64,000 bases of DNA. Origin: Tisiphia sp964030975 (GTDB lineage: Bacteria; Pseudomonadota; Alphaproteobacteria; Rickettsiales; Rickettsiaceae). The notes under the pieces are model-generated. The model did not search any database, was not told where the DNA came from, and saw only the letters and a list, made by a program, of their open reading frames with translations. The position numbers and the translations under genes were made by a program. The stretch is from NCBI RefSeq assembly GCF_964030975.1, contig NZ_CAXIQH010000001.1, positions 1,550,001-1,614,000 on the forward strand, in the 5' to 3' direction. Numbering within the stretch: the stretch's first letter is position 1; every line of letters starts with the position of its first letter. This document shows positions 24,162 through 32,418 of the stretch, piece after piece.

Positions 24162-25791
24162 GTCTCCCCGTCAAAAGTGCAAAAAATTCAAAAATTAGCA
24201 CCTTAGCAAAAAATTTTTGTATAAAATTTTAGAGTTTAATTGTTCTGATGTAATTTTTTGATATAAAAAGATGATTTTTAGAAAATTTTTGCATGACGTT
24301 TTGTTAACGATTTTGTAATCGTTTGATTAATTTTCTTTATTTGCTAATTTTTATGTAGAAAAATTTGTTTTGAGCAGGTGATTAGCAATACACCGTAAGT
24401 TCAATCCTACAGCGGAAATTAACGGATTTATTATATCTCCTATTACTCCTTTTAAGTAATTTCTGCCAACTCTACCATAATGCTTAAGGTGTCCTATTAT
24501 CGGCTCTATAGCACTTCTTCTCTTGATCATTGCCTTATCATCTGAGGATAGCTTCTTCTTGCAATATGGGCTATACACCTTGTCTTTTTCTTTAAAATTA
24601 TTCCCCTTATAGCCTAAATCAACAAATGTCCTGGCTATTCCCACTCCTGTTAATTTCTTTACAACCTCTACAGTCTGCGATAATGTATGACCATCATATG
24701 GATTGCCATGAAATGATTTGGCCGCTAATACAAAATTACCTCGACCACTTACTGCTATCGAAACCTTGTTACCAAACTCATAGGGTTTGTTTAATTTCCC
24801 TTTACCTATGCACTCTACCTCCGGTGCGTGAAAACTATATAATACTTTATTATCCTCCTTATATCGCTCTTTCTCTGCTTTACTCAGTATAGATTGTGCC
24901 TGAATCTTTTTAATCTTATTTAGTATTTCTTGCTGCTTTAATGACAAACTTAACTTTGTTTTTGCTATTTCTCGCTGACATATTCTTATTAAACGACCCA
25001 GCAATATCTTTAAATGTTGCATTACCTTCTTACGTTTTTTGGCTTTACTATTATCCTTATATTTCCATAATTTTACTATGTCTTTTTTATATTGCTTGGC
25101 ATATGTCTCATGTAACTTAATGCCTAAAGTATGACATAACTTTACTAGCTCTATTCTTGCCTTATCCATCAAATACACATCATGAGGATACTTAATATTC
25201 TTAATTTGTACTGTAGTATCAACGATTATCGATGCTAAGTCTTTTTTTTTAAGCACTCCGACTTTGCAACCAATTCTTGTTAATTCTTTTAATATCTCAT
25301 TATATCCTTCTTCCCCTAATATAGCACGAAACCTTCGTATACTAGCTTCTGATATCTCAGCATCTTTCTGCAAATATTCCCAACCACAAAAATATTGCCA
25401 ATATACGTTCTCTCTCAGCTCTTCTTCAGCTGCAGCATCTGACAGGTTATACATCGCTTGCAGCATAGTTACTCCAAGTAATAACCTGTGACATCTGCGA
25501 TTCCTACCAAATTTCTTGATATTAACATTTGTCAATAACCATTCCTCTAAAACAGTCCAATTTATTAACGATCTTAATTTATATAACTTGTTATTAGGGT
25601 TTAATTCTTCGGTCAATTTATAACCAAAAAGCTGTCCTTGTTTTTGGGATTTTATTATATCTTCTATCGGCATAATTCATACAATCCATAAGGTTTCTGC
25701 CAATATTATAGCATTTTCTTATGGATTATCTAGATATTTTTACCCGCTAACCATATTATATATTATCCTTCTAGACTTTTGACGGGGAGAC
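24162..25791 (-). mobile_element. 1630-bp IS, IS5-family-like, copy 1
   Basis: Perfect 17-bp terminal inverted repeats GTCTCCCCGTCAAAAGT and a 6-bp duplication AAAATA (24156-24161 and 25792-25797). One transposase occupies the centre. The copy at 42541-44170 is in opposite orientation, and the encoded proteins are identical. It is inserted in the arm of a TGTCATCCCTGCG...-type palindrome. Six-base duplications are not the usual length for the IS5 subgroups I know, so the subgroup is left open. Confidence 0.9.
24351..25673 (-). CDS. IS5-family-like DDE transposase (copy 1)
   Basis: 440 residues. An N-terminal DUF772-like region (RCHRLLLGVTMLQAMYNLSD, ENVYWQYFCGWEYLQ, EISEASIRRFRAILGEEGYN) precedes the catalytic domain: Asp in SIIVDTTVQIKNIKYPHD, Asp in TFVDLGYKG, Glu in RRSAIEPIIGHLKHYGR. 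The block YSFHAPEVECIGKGKLNKPY is characteristic of this transposase group. A basic helical insertion lies between the first and second Asp. A 10-bp inverted repeat (AATCCATAAG / CTTATGGATT, 25687-25732) encloses a TATAAT box just upstream of the start, possibly limiting read-through transcription into the gene. Confidence 0.9.
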   Translation of the reverse strand: MPIEDIIKSQKQGQLFGYKLTEELNPNNKLYKLRSLINWTVLEEWLLTNVNIKKFGRNRRCHRLLLGVTMLQAMYNLSDAAAEEELRENVYWQYFCGWEYLQKDAEISEASIRRFRAILGEEGYNEILKELTRIGCKVGVLKKKDLASIIVDTTVQIKNIKYPHDVYLMDKARIELVKLCHTLGIKLHETYAKQYKKDIVKLWKYKDNSKAKKRKKVMQHLKILLGRLIRICQREIAKTKLSLSLKQQEILNKIKKIQAQSILSKAEKERYKEDNKVLYSFHAPEVECIGKGKLNKPYEFGNKVSIAVSGRGNFVLAAKSFHGNPYDGHTLSQTVEVVKKLTGVGIARTFVDLGYKGNNFKEKDKVYSPYCKKKLSSDDKAMIKRRSAIEPIIGHLKHYGRVGRNYLKGVIGDIINPLISAVGLNLRCIANHLLKTNFST

Positions 25792-26107
25792 AAAATAGTC
25801 AACAAAAAACCCTGAGATATTATAGATTCCTGCCTACGCAGGGATGACATCCTTTTTGTTTAAACATAGCAGATGTTGTATCTTTAGACTTTTGACGGAG
25901 AGACTAGATACCTGCTTTCGCAAGGTTAACACAAAGTTTGTATCACCTAATTCAATAGGTTTCACTATAACTGTCATTGCGAGGAGCCACTTTAGGCGAC
26001 GAAGCAATCCAAAAGACCAGAAGTGGATTGCTTCGTCGTGCTTACACACTCCTCGCAATGACGCTTGTGTAGCATAATATCCTTATAATTTTTTGCTATT
26101 TTTACGA
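25792..26107. repeat. repeat cluster with solo IS end and MITE fragment
   Basis: The right half of the palindrome hit by the IS continues to about 25850. A solo IS terminal repeat (ACTTTTGACGGAGAGAC, 25888-25904, one mismatch and one change from the intact end) is joined to TAGATA and the right half of a family A MITE (25907-25967). From 25974 a GTCATTGCGAGG palindrome begins; it and the next 130 bases are nearly identical to 38650-38790. Confidence 0.75.
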
Positions 26108-26109
26108 TA

Positions 26110-26245
26110 TAGTGAAACCTATTGAATTAGGTGATACAAACTTTGTGTCATACCTGCGAAAGCAGGTATCTAGATTCCCGCCTTCGCGGGAATGACAACT
26201 TACAATCGTTATGTTCTTTATCACCTAATCCTATGAGCATAACTA
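26110..26245 (+). repeat. 136-bp MITE (family A), copy 5
   Basis: Ends TAGTGAAACCTATTG and GAGCATAACTA, with TA at 26108-26109 and 26246-26247. The flanks TTTTTACGA-TA and TA-GAATAAAAAATGTAGG are contiguous at 38780-38805 (TTTTTACGATAGAATAAAAA), so the empty site is in the same window. Confidence 0.95.
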
Positions 26246-26247
26246 TA

Positions 26248-26428
26248 GAATAAAAAATGTAGGGTACTATGATTCCCGCCGTTGCTAAGAATGACAACTT
26301 ACAATTTGCTAACGCTAAAACAAGCCCCTTGTCCTCACTAATAGACCTCTTGAGTTTTTTTAGTTTTTTCCCTTGTGATTTTAAATTGTCATGTGGATTG
26401 GAAATAATGACAGTCTGGTTAGCTATAA
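26248..26428. other. intergenic tail of family F element
   Basis: Begins with the end of a family F element (GAATAAAAAATGTAGGGTAC) and a scrap of palindrome (GATTCCCGCCGTTGC). The remaining bases to secB show nothing I can identify. Confidence 0.5.
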
Positions 26429-26878
26429 TTAATTTTCACTTTCTCGCATTTTCTTGTGATATAAAGCACCAAAATCAATCGGATCAATCATCAATGGCTG
26501 GAATCCACCATCCTGAGTGGTATCAGCAATAATTTTTCTAGCAAATGGGAAAATCATTGCTGGACAATGAATTGCTAATATCATCTGGTGTTGATCTTCT
26601 GCTATATTAATTAAGTTAAAAACCCCAGCATATTTTAGGTCTACTATAAATAGCTTATGTTTTTCGCTCATTGCTTTAGCTTCTATACTTAATTCTACCT
26701 CATAAAAATTTTCTTCAGGTAAATTAGAGATATTAAGGTCTAGGAATAAATCAATTTGTGGATTACGTTCCAAAGACACTAAAGATTTTGGAGCGTCTGG
26801 ATTTTCAAAAGATAAATCCTTTATATATTGAGCATTAATAGCGATATGTGGCATTTCTTGTTGATTAGTGTCTTTCAT
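26429..26878 (-). CDS. secB: protein-export chaperone SecB
   Basis: 149 residues, the usual SecB size. It keeps unfolded precursors export-competent and hands them to SecA. Conserved blocks: AQYIKDLSFENPDAPKSL, EVELSIEAKAMSE, LKYAGVFNL, CPAMIFPFARKIIADTTQDG and the acidic, disordered tail. It sits 29 bases downstream of dcd on the same strand. Confidence 0.96.
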   Translation of the reverse strand: MKDTNQQEMPHIAINAQYIKDLSFENPDAPKSLVSLERNPQIDLFLDLNISNLPEENFYEVELSIEAKAMSEKHKLFIVDLKYAGVFNLINIAEDQHQMILAIHCPAMIFPFARKIIADTTQDGGFQPLMIDPIDFGALYHKKMRESEN

Positions 26879-26907
26879 AACAAAAGGTCCTTATTTTATT
26901 AAAATTT

Positions 26908-27474
26908 TTAAGTTATTGGCAAGGTAACACCTTGCTGTTTCATATATTTCCCATGACGATCAGCATAAGATGTATTACAAGTTTGGTCACCTTTTAAAAA
27001 CAAAAATTGACAAGCTCCTTCATTAGCATAAATTTTTGCCGGCAACGGAGTAGTATTGGAGAATTCTAATGTTACATGCCCCTCCCATTCAGGTTCTAAT
27101 GGTGTTACGTTAACAATTATACCGCATCTTGCATAGGTTGATTTACCAACACAAATAACTAGTACATCTCTTGGAATTTTAAAATACTCAACTGTTCTTG
27201 CTAAGGCAAAACTATTTGGCGGAATAATACAAACATCAACTTCTCTATCTACTAAGCTACATTCAGTAAAATTTTTGGGATCAACTATTGCCGAATTGAT
27301 ATTAGTAAATATTTTGAATTCCTTTGAAACTCTTGCATCATAACCATACGAAGATAAACCATAAGAAATAATTCTCTCTGAGTTATTTAATTTAATCTGC
27401 GTATCAGTAAAAGGTGCAATCATATTATGTTCTGCACACATTTTTCTTATCCAATTATCAGACATAATGGTCAT
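26908..27474 (-). CDS. dcd: dCTP deaminase
   Basis: 188 residues from the internal Met at 27474 (MTIMSDNWI), matching the family length; the frame is open two codons further. It deaminates dCTP to dUTP on the route to dTTP. The trimeric family core is intact: SSYGYDARVSKEFKIF, VCVGKSTYARCGIIVN-type block, PLEPEWEGHVTLEFSN with the catalytic Glu, and YANEGACQFLFLKGD. It is followed by secB on the same strand. Confidence 0.94.
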   Translation of the reverse strand: MTIMSDNWIRKMCAEHNMIAPFTDTQIKLNNSERIISYGLSSYGYDARVSKEFKIFTNINSAIVDPKNFTECSLVDREVDVCIIPPNSFALARTVEYFKIPRDVLVICVGKSTYARCGIIVNVTPLEPEWEGHVTLEFSNTTPLPAKIYANEGACQFLFLKGDQTCNTSYADRHGKYMKQQGVTLPIT

Positions 27475-28094
27475 ATACAATTACACATATTATGGTTAAA
27501 TTTCCAATTATTTGAGTATAATATAGTAAAAAGTTAGAAGCACTAAGTGTTTTTAGAATATTTTTATTAAATTATTTTTTTTGCATTTTGCAGGAGCTCT
27601 TATTTGGACTCAGTAGAAACCTTTATAGAACCTACGACTTGTTTTATAAAATTGCTTATTAATTAGGATAATTTTGCTATTCTCCGACAGACTCTTAGTG
27701 TTATCAAATACAGTGTACCCTATTGTCAAACCAAAAAAAAGTGTGATCGTTCAGGGATTTTTAAGAAAGTTGATTTGTTAATTCCTGACAAGGGTTCAAG
27801 TTTTGGAGTTTCGACGATGCAAAAAGGGATTTGATGCGTTCTAAAAACCTGTCTCCTCTTATTGACCACGTAAAAAACGAATTCTTCCTGTATTTTACAT
27901 GATGTTTTATTTGCCGCTCAGCATGATTATTGGTCGGTTCTATTTCAGCATGTTCTACAAACGTCCACATCATAATACAATTGTCTTATCCCCCCTCCCA
28001 AACTTAGGCTAATATTAGCTTACAATTCGCAGGAACATTCAATTATTGATGGCAACTTTTAAACTGCCCCGCATATATACTCAGTTGGAATGAT
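27475..28094. other. intergenic region with IS66 fragment and family D end
   Basis: About 290 bases of AT-rich DNA with no visible gene, then a remnant of an IS66-type transposase (27761-27973). Near 28046-28072 lies a lone family D terminal repeat (CAACTTTTAAACTGCCCCG). No operon promoter stands out. Confidence 0.5.
27761..27973 (-). pseudogene. IS66-family transposase, C-terminal fragment
   Basis: Seventy residues with the IS66 C-terminal signature EPTNNHAERQIKHHVKYRKN, then FFTWSIRGDRFLERIKSLF. The family protein is several hundred residues, so only the last catalytic segment with the Glu region is left. I see no terminal repeats around it. Confidence 0.8.
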
Positions 28095-28418
28095 TCAAAA
28101 TGGCATTTTTAGTCCAGGTGGTAAAGCAACGTTACCGAAAGCATTGTGCATAGAGTTTTGTGAATCCTCATCAACCTTACTTTTGGCATCACTAAAAGCC
28201 GCAACAATTAAATCTTCCAACAGTTCTTTCTCTGTCTCTTTAAGCAAAGAGCAATCAATAGAGACTTTACGAACTTCTCCACGACCACTAACGGTAATAT
28301 TTACTAACCCACCACCTGCTTTTCCAAAATATTCAGTACTTGCCATTTGATCTTGCATCTCCTGCATTTTTTTCTGCATTGACTGAGCTTGTTTTAAAAA
28401 CTGATTAAAATTTACCAT
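28095..28418 (-). CDS. ybaB: nucleoid-associated protein YbaB/EbfC
   Basis: 107 residues. Starts MVNFNQFLKQAQSMQKKMQ; the frame is open upstream into dnaX but that extension is not family-like. The helix-strand fold is clear: KMQEMQDQMASTEYFGKAGG, LVNITVSGRGEVRKVSIDCS, ELLEDLIVAAFSDAKSKVDE. The protein binds DNA as a dimer, and in many bacteria the gene directly follows dnaX, as here (ATG 12 bases downstream of the dnaX stop). Confidence 0.92.
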   Translation of the reverse strand: MVNFNQFLKQAQSMQKKMQEMQDQMASTEYFGKAGGGLVNITVSGRGEVRKVSIDCSLLKETEKELLEDLIVAAFSDAKSKVDEDSQNSMHNAFGNVALPPGLKMPF

Positions 28419-28429
28419 ACTCTCTCTCT

Positions 28430-29983
28430 TTAATTCTTTAACAGGATATCTGAAATCGTGATATTTGGAAAGTGTTTTGTTAGAATTTCCCAATCTTTAC
28501 TTGATTTTACTTTATTCATCAATTGCTCTTTAAGAGTGATGATTTGTGGTTGTTTGGTAATGATCACATCCCAAATCTTACCTGACCAGGCAAATAATAA
28601 ACTACCAATTTGCTCTTTTATTTTGCTATTTAGGTCATTTCCAGCTATTTCTATAGCCTGAAGTGCAAAAGCTTTCAACTCCACTTGGTTTAACAATCTG
28701 TAGTAAATTTCCATCTCATTATGCAAATGTAAAAACTCAAGAAAATCAGTTACAAGAACATCGGTAATTTGATGATTTTGAGTTGATTGTTGTAATACTG
28801 GCTGATCTAGTTGTGTCCCATCATTATGTATATCCACTAATTCTTCTAGCGATGGCAACATTTGTGAGTAAATGGATTTTAGCACCAGCATTTCAGCTTC
28901 TATCAACTGATTATGGGAAGTTTTCATCTCTATAATCCCTTTACTATATATTTGCCAGATAATAGATAATTGAGGAAGGGTAACTTTTGTTAAAATAGCT
29001 GTAACCTGCTCCTTAAAAGGTAGATATATAGGATTCTGATAATCAGGTAACATCTTTACCTTATTAAGATAGGCACTAAAATCAGCAACTAAGGATACAA
29101 AAATTTCTAAATTTGCTGAAGACATATAGAGCTGGTTTACTAAATCAATCGACTTAGCCGCATCTCTTTGAATAAGATATTCAAAAAATTTGATGATACT
29201 AGCTGTATCAACTAAACCAAGTATTTGGTAGACAATTTCAGGGGTGATAACCTCCCCTGCCCCCAAACTTGTTGCTTGATCTAGTACTGAGACTGCATCT
29301 CTAGCTGAACCATCAGATCTAGAGGCAATTATTTTAAGAGCTTCTATTTCAACATTTAACTGTTCTTTTTTTGCAATCTGTTGAATTAGCTGAAAAATAT
29401 CATCAAACGTTAGCCTTCTTAAGTCATATCGCTGACATCTAGAAATTACGGTTAATGGAATTTTCTGTGGTTCGGTAGTAGCAAATATGAATATGACATG
29501 TGCTGGTGGTTCTTCAAGAATTTTAAGTAAAGCATTAAATGCCCCCTTAGACAGCATATGAACTTCATCAATTATAAAGATACTATACCGACCAATTAGC
29601 GGCTTGTAGTCACTACTTTCTATTATTTTACGAATGTCATCAACGCTTGTCTTACTGGCAGCATCCATTTCAATTATATCAGGATGATTATTTTTATTAA
29701 AACTATTACAATTCTGACAATTCTCACAAGGCTTAATATGCTCACCTTCAACTATTGGATTGCTACAATTAATAGTTTTAGCGACAATACGTGCTGAAGT
29801 AGTTTTACCAACCCCTCTAATACCAGTAAGAAGATACCCTTGAGATATACGATCTTTTTGAATAGTATAATTTAGAATTTTTGTTAAAACTTCTTGTCCG
29901 TATAGTTCAGAGAAATTAGTAGGACGATATTTCCTAGCAAAGGTAATATACTGATCTGTTGTTTTGGTCACTTGTATATTCAC
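28430..29983 (-). CDS. dnaX: DNA polymerase III subunit gamma/tau
   Basis: 517 residues. Clamp-loader AAA+ ATPase: Walker A GIRGVGKTTSARIVAK, zinc cysteines CENCQNCNSF, Walker B IFIIDEVHMLSKGAFNALLK, arginine-finger/sensor region FIFATTEPQKIPLTVISRCQ and ASRSDGSARDAVSVLDQATS. The C-terminal region beyond about 360 is shorter and less conserved, as expected for alphaproteobacterial tau. I saw no obvious AAAAAAG frameshift site for a separate gamma. It forms an operon with ybaB. Confidence 0.96.
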   Translation of the reverse strand: MNIQVTKTTDQYITFARKYRPTNFSELYGQEVLTKILNYTIQKDRISQGYLLTGIRGVGKTTSARIVAKTINCSNPIVEGEHIKPCENCQNCNSFNKNNHPDIIEMDAASKTSVDDIRKIIESSDYKPLIGRYSIFIIDEVHMLSKGAFNALLKILEEPPAHVIFIFATTEPQKIPLTVISRCQRYDLRRLTFDDIFQLIQQIAKKEQLNVEIEALKIIASRSDGSARDAVSVLDQATSLGAGEVITPEIVYQILGLVDTASIIKFFEYLIQRDAAKSIDLVNQLYMSSANLEIFVSLVADFSAYLNKVKMLPDYQNPIYLPFKEQVTAILTKVTLPQLSIIWQIYSKGIIEMKTSHNQLIEAEMLVLKSIYSQMLPSLEELVDIHNDGTQLDQPVLQQSTQNHQITDVLVTDFLEFLHLHNEMEIYYRLLNQVELKAFALQAIEIAGNDLNSKIKEQIGSLLFAWSGKIWDVIITKQPQIITLKEQLMNKVKSSKDWEILTKHFPNITISDILLKN

Positions 29984-30083
29984 AAAATATGATGAGATAC
30001 TTTATCGTAGTAGGAGCAACTTAATTAAGGCACTACAACTAAAACAGTTGATATTTTTTACTTAATACTACTTCTTAAAATAT
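29984..30083. other. intergenic region
   Basis: Short AT-rich stretch between the dnaX start and the Nudix gene stop. Nothing further is recognised. Confidence 0.4.
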
Positions 30084-30524
30084 CTAGTTAATTAATGATT
30101 TAAAGTGGGATAAACCATCTTTTTCGTATCTAGATAACAAATTATGTAAGCCCTCAGGTAAAAAGTTAAGATTTATCAGTTCATTAAATTTTATCCAATG
30201 AAATTTTAAGAAATCTTCCTTTGATTTAACTTCTCTATTTATAGATAAATCTTTTGAAATAACTTTAAAAATTATGCAATGTTCATGAACAGCTTTGCCA
30301 TTATAATCCCATATATTTTCTATCATACCAATAAAATCGCCTAATTCAAAATTAATTAGACCAACTTCTTCTCTTAGTTCTCTTGATAATGCGGTATGAA
30401 CTGACTCTTGGTATTTTATGTGACCACCAGGCAAAAATAGGTTTTTTCCATTGTCAGCAACTAACACAGAATCTTCATCTCTTATATAAGCACGTGCGAT
30501 AGCATGAATTTTGTTGATTTGCAT
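30084..30524 (-). CDS. Nudix hydrolase
   Basis: 146 residues from ATG 30524 (MQINKIHAIARAYIRDEDSV); a longer frame upstream is less likely. The Nudix box is complete: G-x5-E-x7-REL-x-EE-x-G in GGHIKYQESVHTALSRELRE followed by EVGL. It hydrolyses a nucleoside diphosphate linked to another moiety. The substrate is not predictable, but Rickettsiaceae keep several such housecleaning enzymes. It stands alone between dnaX and a repeat cluster. Confidence 0.88.
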   Translation of the reverse strand: MQINKIHAIARAYIRDEDSVLVADNGKNLFLPGGHIKYQESVHTALSRELREEVGLINFELGDFIGMIENIWDYNGKAVHEHCIIFKVISKDLSINREVKSKEDFLKFHWIKFNELINLNFLPEGLHNLLSRYEKDGLSHFKSLIN

Positions 30525-30560
30525 AATTATTTTTACTCTAAACTTGAGAAAATGTAACAA

Positions 30561-30837
30561 TTATATTCCTTCCGCTAACGTCATTGCGAGGAGTGTGTGA
30601 ACACGACGAAGCAATCCATAAAAGTAACCAAAAATGGATTGCTTCGTCGGCACTGAAGTGGCTCCTCGCAATGACGCCGGTTATTTTTCCACAACTTTTA
30701 AACTGTCATGATGACCTCTAAACCCGCTTCCCCTTCTAACTTTTGACAGCTGTGACTAAAGTGACTCCTCGCTAATAGACGGAGTAATGTTTCGGATTAG
30801 CTATAAATGCTATAATACAGCTGATTTATTATTATAC
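30561..30837. repeat. repeat cluster upstream of the Nudix gene
   Basis: A GTCATTGCGAGGAGTGTGTG ... GGCTCCTCGCAATGACGC palindrome (30582-30677) is followed by a family D-like end (ACAACTTTTAAACTGTCATG) and a family C end (CTTCTAACTTTTGACAGCTG, 30735-30754). A family B right end (TTCGGATTAGCTATA) is at 30791-30805. Orientation suggests C inserted in a second palindrome whose other half is missing. Confidence 0.65.
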
Positions 30838-30925
30838 ATGCTAGTAATGACCCACTAGATACTATTTTGGCTGCTTTCTTTCGAACCTGACCACCTGAAC
30901 AGAGCCAATGCCCACTACTAGCACG
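30838..30925 (-). ncRNA. ffs: signal recognition particle RNA (4.5S type)
   Basis: On the minus strand the conserved SRP tip is present: GGTCAGGTTCGAAAGAAAGC followed by AGCC, i.e. the asymmetric-loop and GNAA-like tip motif of bacterial 4.5S RNA. The outer stem is closed by TGCTAGTA (plus 30916-30923) pairing with TACTAGCA (plus 30839-30846), with GGCTCTGTTCAGG and GGGTC arms between. Length about 88 nt is within the range of small bacterial SRP RNAs. It binds Ffh for co-translational targeting. The 3' end is approximate. Confidence 0.9.
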
Positions 30926-30929
30926 TAAT

Positions 30930-30958
30930 AAAATAGTTCTTTTATCATATATAGGCAA
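30930..30958 (-). promoter_or_regulatory. predicted sigma70 promoter of the SRP RNA
   Basis: TTGCCT (30953-30958) and TATTTT (30930-30935) are separated by 17 bp on the minus strand. The -10 box ends about five bases upstream of the predicted RNA 5' end. Position and spacing fit; it is a prediction only. Confidence 0.55.
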
Positions 30959-30963
30959 GCTAT

Positions 30964-31656
30964 TTAACTAGCTAAATTATATTTTTTTTCTATATCTTTT
31001 TTGCCAAGTCTATTCGGTACTCCAAATATGTCTGGATGTTTGAGCTTAAACAAATCATCATCAAATTTCTGTACTTTTGCAATATGATTAAATTTTATGG
31101 TAATAACATTGTCATCCTCAAGTATTTTTAACATTCTCATCTGTTTAGTTTCTTTATCAAAGGTAATCTGACTACGTCTCTCCGATAAAGTATGATAAAT
31201 AGTGACTTCAAACATATTATCTTGATCTATTGTCGACTCAATTTTAAAATATTTATCAAAATCTACAACATCTTCTAATAGAAAATTAAAGACATTCTCC
31301 TCTGTCTTAATACGACTTACATGTTTCATATCATAGTCATATACCGAAACATAGTTAGCATTACCAATAACCACCAAAGGGAATGGTGGATAATAATTAC
31401 AGCGAAACTTAGAAGGTTTATTAATTAATAGCTTACCTTCAGCATGATTCCCTGCCGAATCCACTTGGGTAAAGTCCACAGCAATGGACTTCATTTCCCG
31501 TAAATATATTTTGAGCTGGTCAATAGCTTCTTGTTCAATAGCCTTTAACATTTCAGCCTGTTTTTTGACTACAAATAAATTCTCAGCATGTGCTGCATGA
31601 GCTATAGTTAGAAGAAAGTAAACGACAATAATACCTTTACAAAACCAACTAGTCAT
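30964..31656 (-). CDS. lolA: outer-membrane lipoprotein carrier protein LolA
   Basis: 230 residues. Signal peptide GIIVVYFLLTIAHAAHA. The mature part has the LolA concave beta-sheet features: MKSIAVDFTQVDSAGNHAEG, KLLINKPSKFRCNYYPPFPL, VIGNANYVSVYDYDMKHVSR and the later FDKETKQMRMLKI. It shuttles lipoproteins from the inner membrane to the outer membrane. LolB is generally missing in Rickettsiales. It is flanked by repeats on both sides, so it is likely a single-gene unit. Confidence 0.87.
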   Translation of the reverse strand: MTSWFCKGIIVVYFLLTIAHAAHAENLFVVKKQAEMLKAIEQEAIDQLKIYLREMKSIAVDFTQVDSAGNHAEGKLLINKPSKFRCNYYPPFPLVVIGNANYVSVYDYDMKHVSRIKTEENVFNFLLEDVVDFDKYFKIESTIDQDNMFEVTIYHTLSERRSQITFDKETKQMRMLKILEDDNVITIKFNHIAKVQKFDDDLFKLKHPDIFGVPNRLGKKDIEKKYNLAS

Positions 31657-31671
31657 TTATACCTACATTAT

Positions 31672-31882
31672 TATAGCTAACCCGATTAGTATCTAGCCAT
31701 AATACACTGGCGTCATTGCGAGAAGGAGCAAAGCCCAAACGAAGTAATTGTAAGTTGTCATTCCCGTGTAGGCGGAAATCTAGCCCCCTGCTTTCGCAAG
31801 GGTAACATAAAAAGGATTGCTTCGTCGCTACTAAAGTATATCCTCGCAATGACGTAGTAATATTAGTTGGGTTAGCTATACA
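31672..31882. repeat. family B element with nested palindromes
   Basis: Ends TATAGCTAACCCGATTAGTA and ATATTAGTTGGGTTAGCTATA. Inside, GTCATTGCGAGAAGGAGC ... CCTCGCAATGACG encloses a TGTCATTCCCGTGTAGGCGG half with CCCTGCTTTCGCAAGGG. This nested design (B around GTCATTGCG around a dRS3-like palindrome) is repeated in many gaps of the window. Confidence 0.8.
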
Positions 31883-31902
31883 TCCTGTTTTAAATATTAT
31901 AT

Positions 31903-32370
31903 TCATATTATTTTCCGCACCTGATTTAATACCTCTTCCGCATGTCCCCTCACTTGTATTTTTGACCAAATGTGAGCTATTTTACCTTTTTTGTCTATTA
32001 AGAAAGTAGTACGCTCAACTCCCATATATTTCTTACCAAACATCGATTTTTCCACCCAAACTCCATATTTCTCGCAAGTATCAGAATTAGAGTCTGATGC
32101 AAGATCAAAATCCAAACAATATTTTTTCTTGAATTTATCATGAGAATCTAAGTTGTCTTTTGATACCCCAACAATGACAGCATTCATTTGCCCAAATTCT
32201 GGCTTTAATTTATTAAAATCACCTGCTTCAATAGTACAACCTGGTGTATCATCTTTCGGATAAAAATATAATACAACAAACTTGCCTGCTAAATCCGACA
32301 AATTGATTTTACTATTCTCACCTATTGGCATAGTAAAATGGGGGGCAATATCGCCTACTTTTAATGTCAT
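31903..32370 (-). CDS. bcp: peroxiredoxin, bacterioferritin comigratory protein (BCP/PrxQ)
   Basis: 155 residues. The peroxidatic cysteine is Cys45 in YPKDDTPGCTIEAGDF. The position five residues later, often the resolving Cys in this family, is Gly here, so it would act as a 1-Cys type or use another thiol. Other family blocks: VGDIAPHFTMPIG, VIVGVSKDNLDSHDKFKKKY, VERTTFLIDKKGKIAHIWSK. It reduces peroxides with thioredoxin-type donors. Confidence 0.93.
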   Translation of the reverse strand: MTLKVGDIAPHFTMPIGENSKINLSDLAGKFVVLYFYPKDDTPGCTIEAGDFNKLKPEFGQMNAVIVGVSKDNLDSHDKFKKKYCLDFDLASDSNSDTCEKYGVWVEKSMFGKKYMGVERTTFLIDKKGKIAHIWSKIQVRGHAEEVLNQVRKII

Positions 32371-32418
32371 AATCGCTCCTTTTTTATACTTTTTATATCC
32401 TATAGTTCAGTTTACACT

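Noticed and set aside
23958..24206. Possible second VirB2-like gene
   Set aside because: Only a short signal-cleavage-like start (MTPAYAEIG) is present, without the two pilin helices, and the frame runs into a palindrome.
31649..31969. 106-codon frame on the minus strand
   Set aside because: It runs through a family B repeat and its nested palindromes; the translation (ESRGLDFRLHGNDN) is the usual repeat-encoded peptide and it overlaps bcp.
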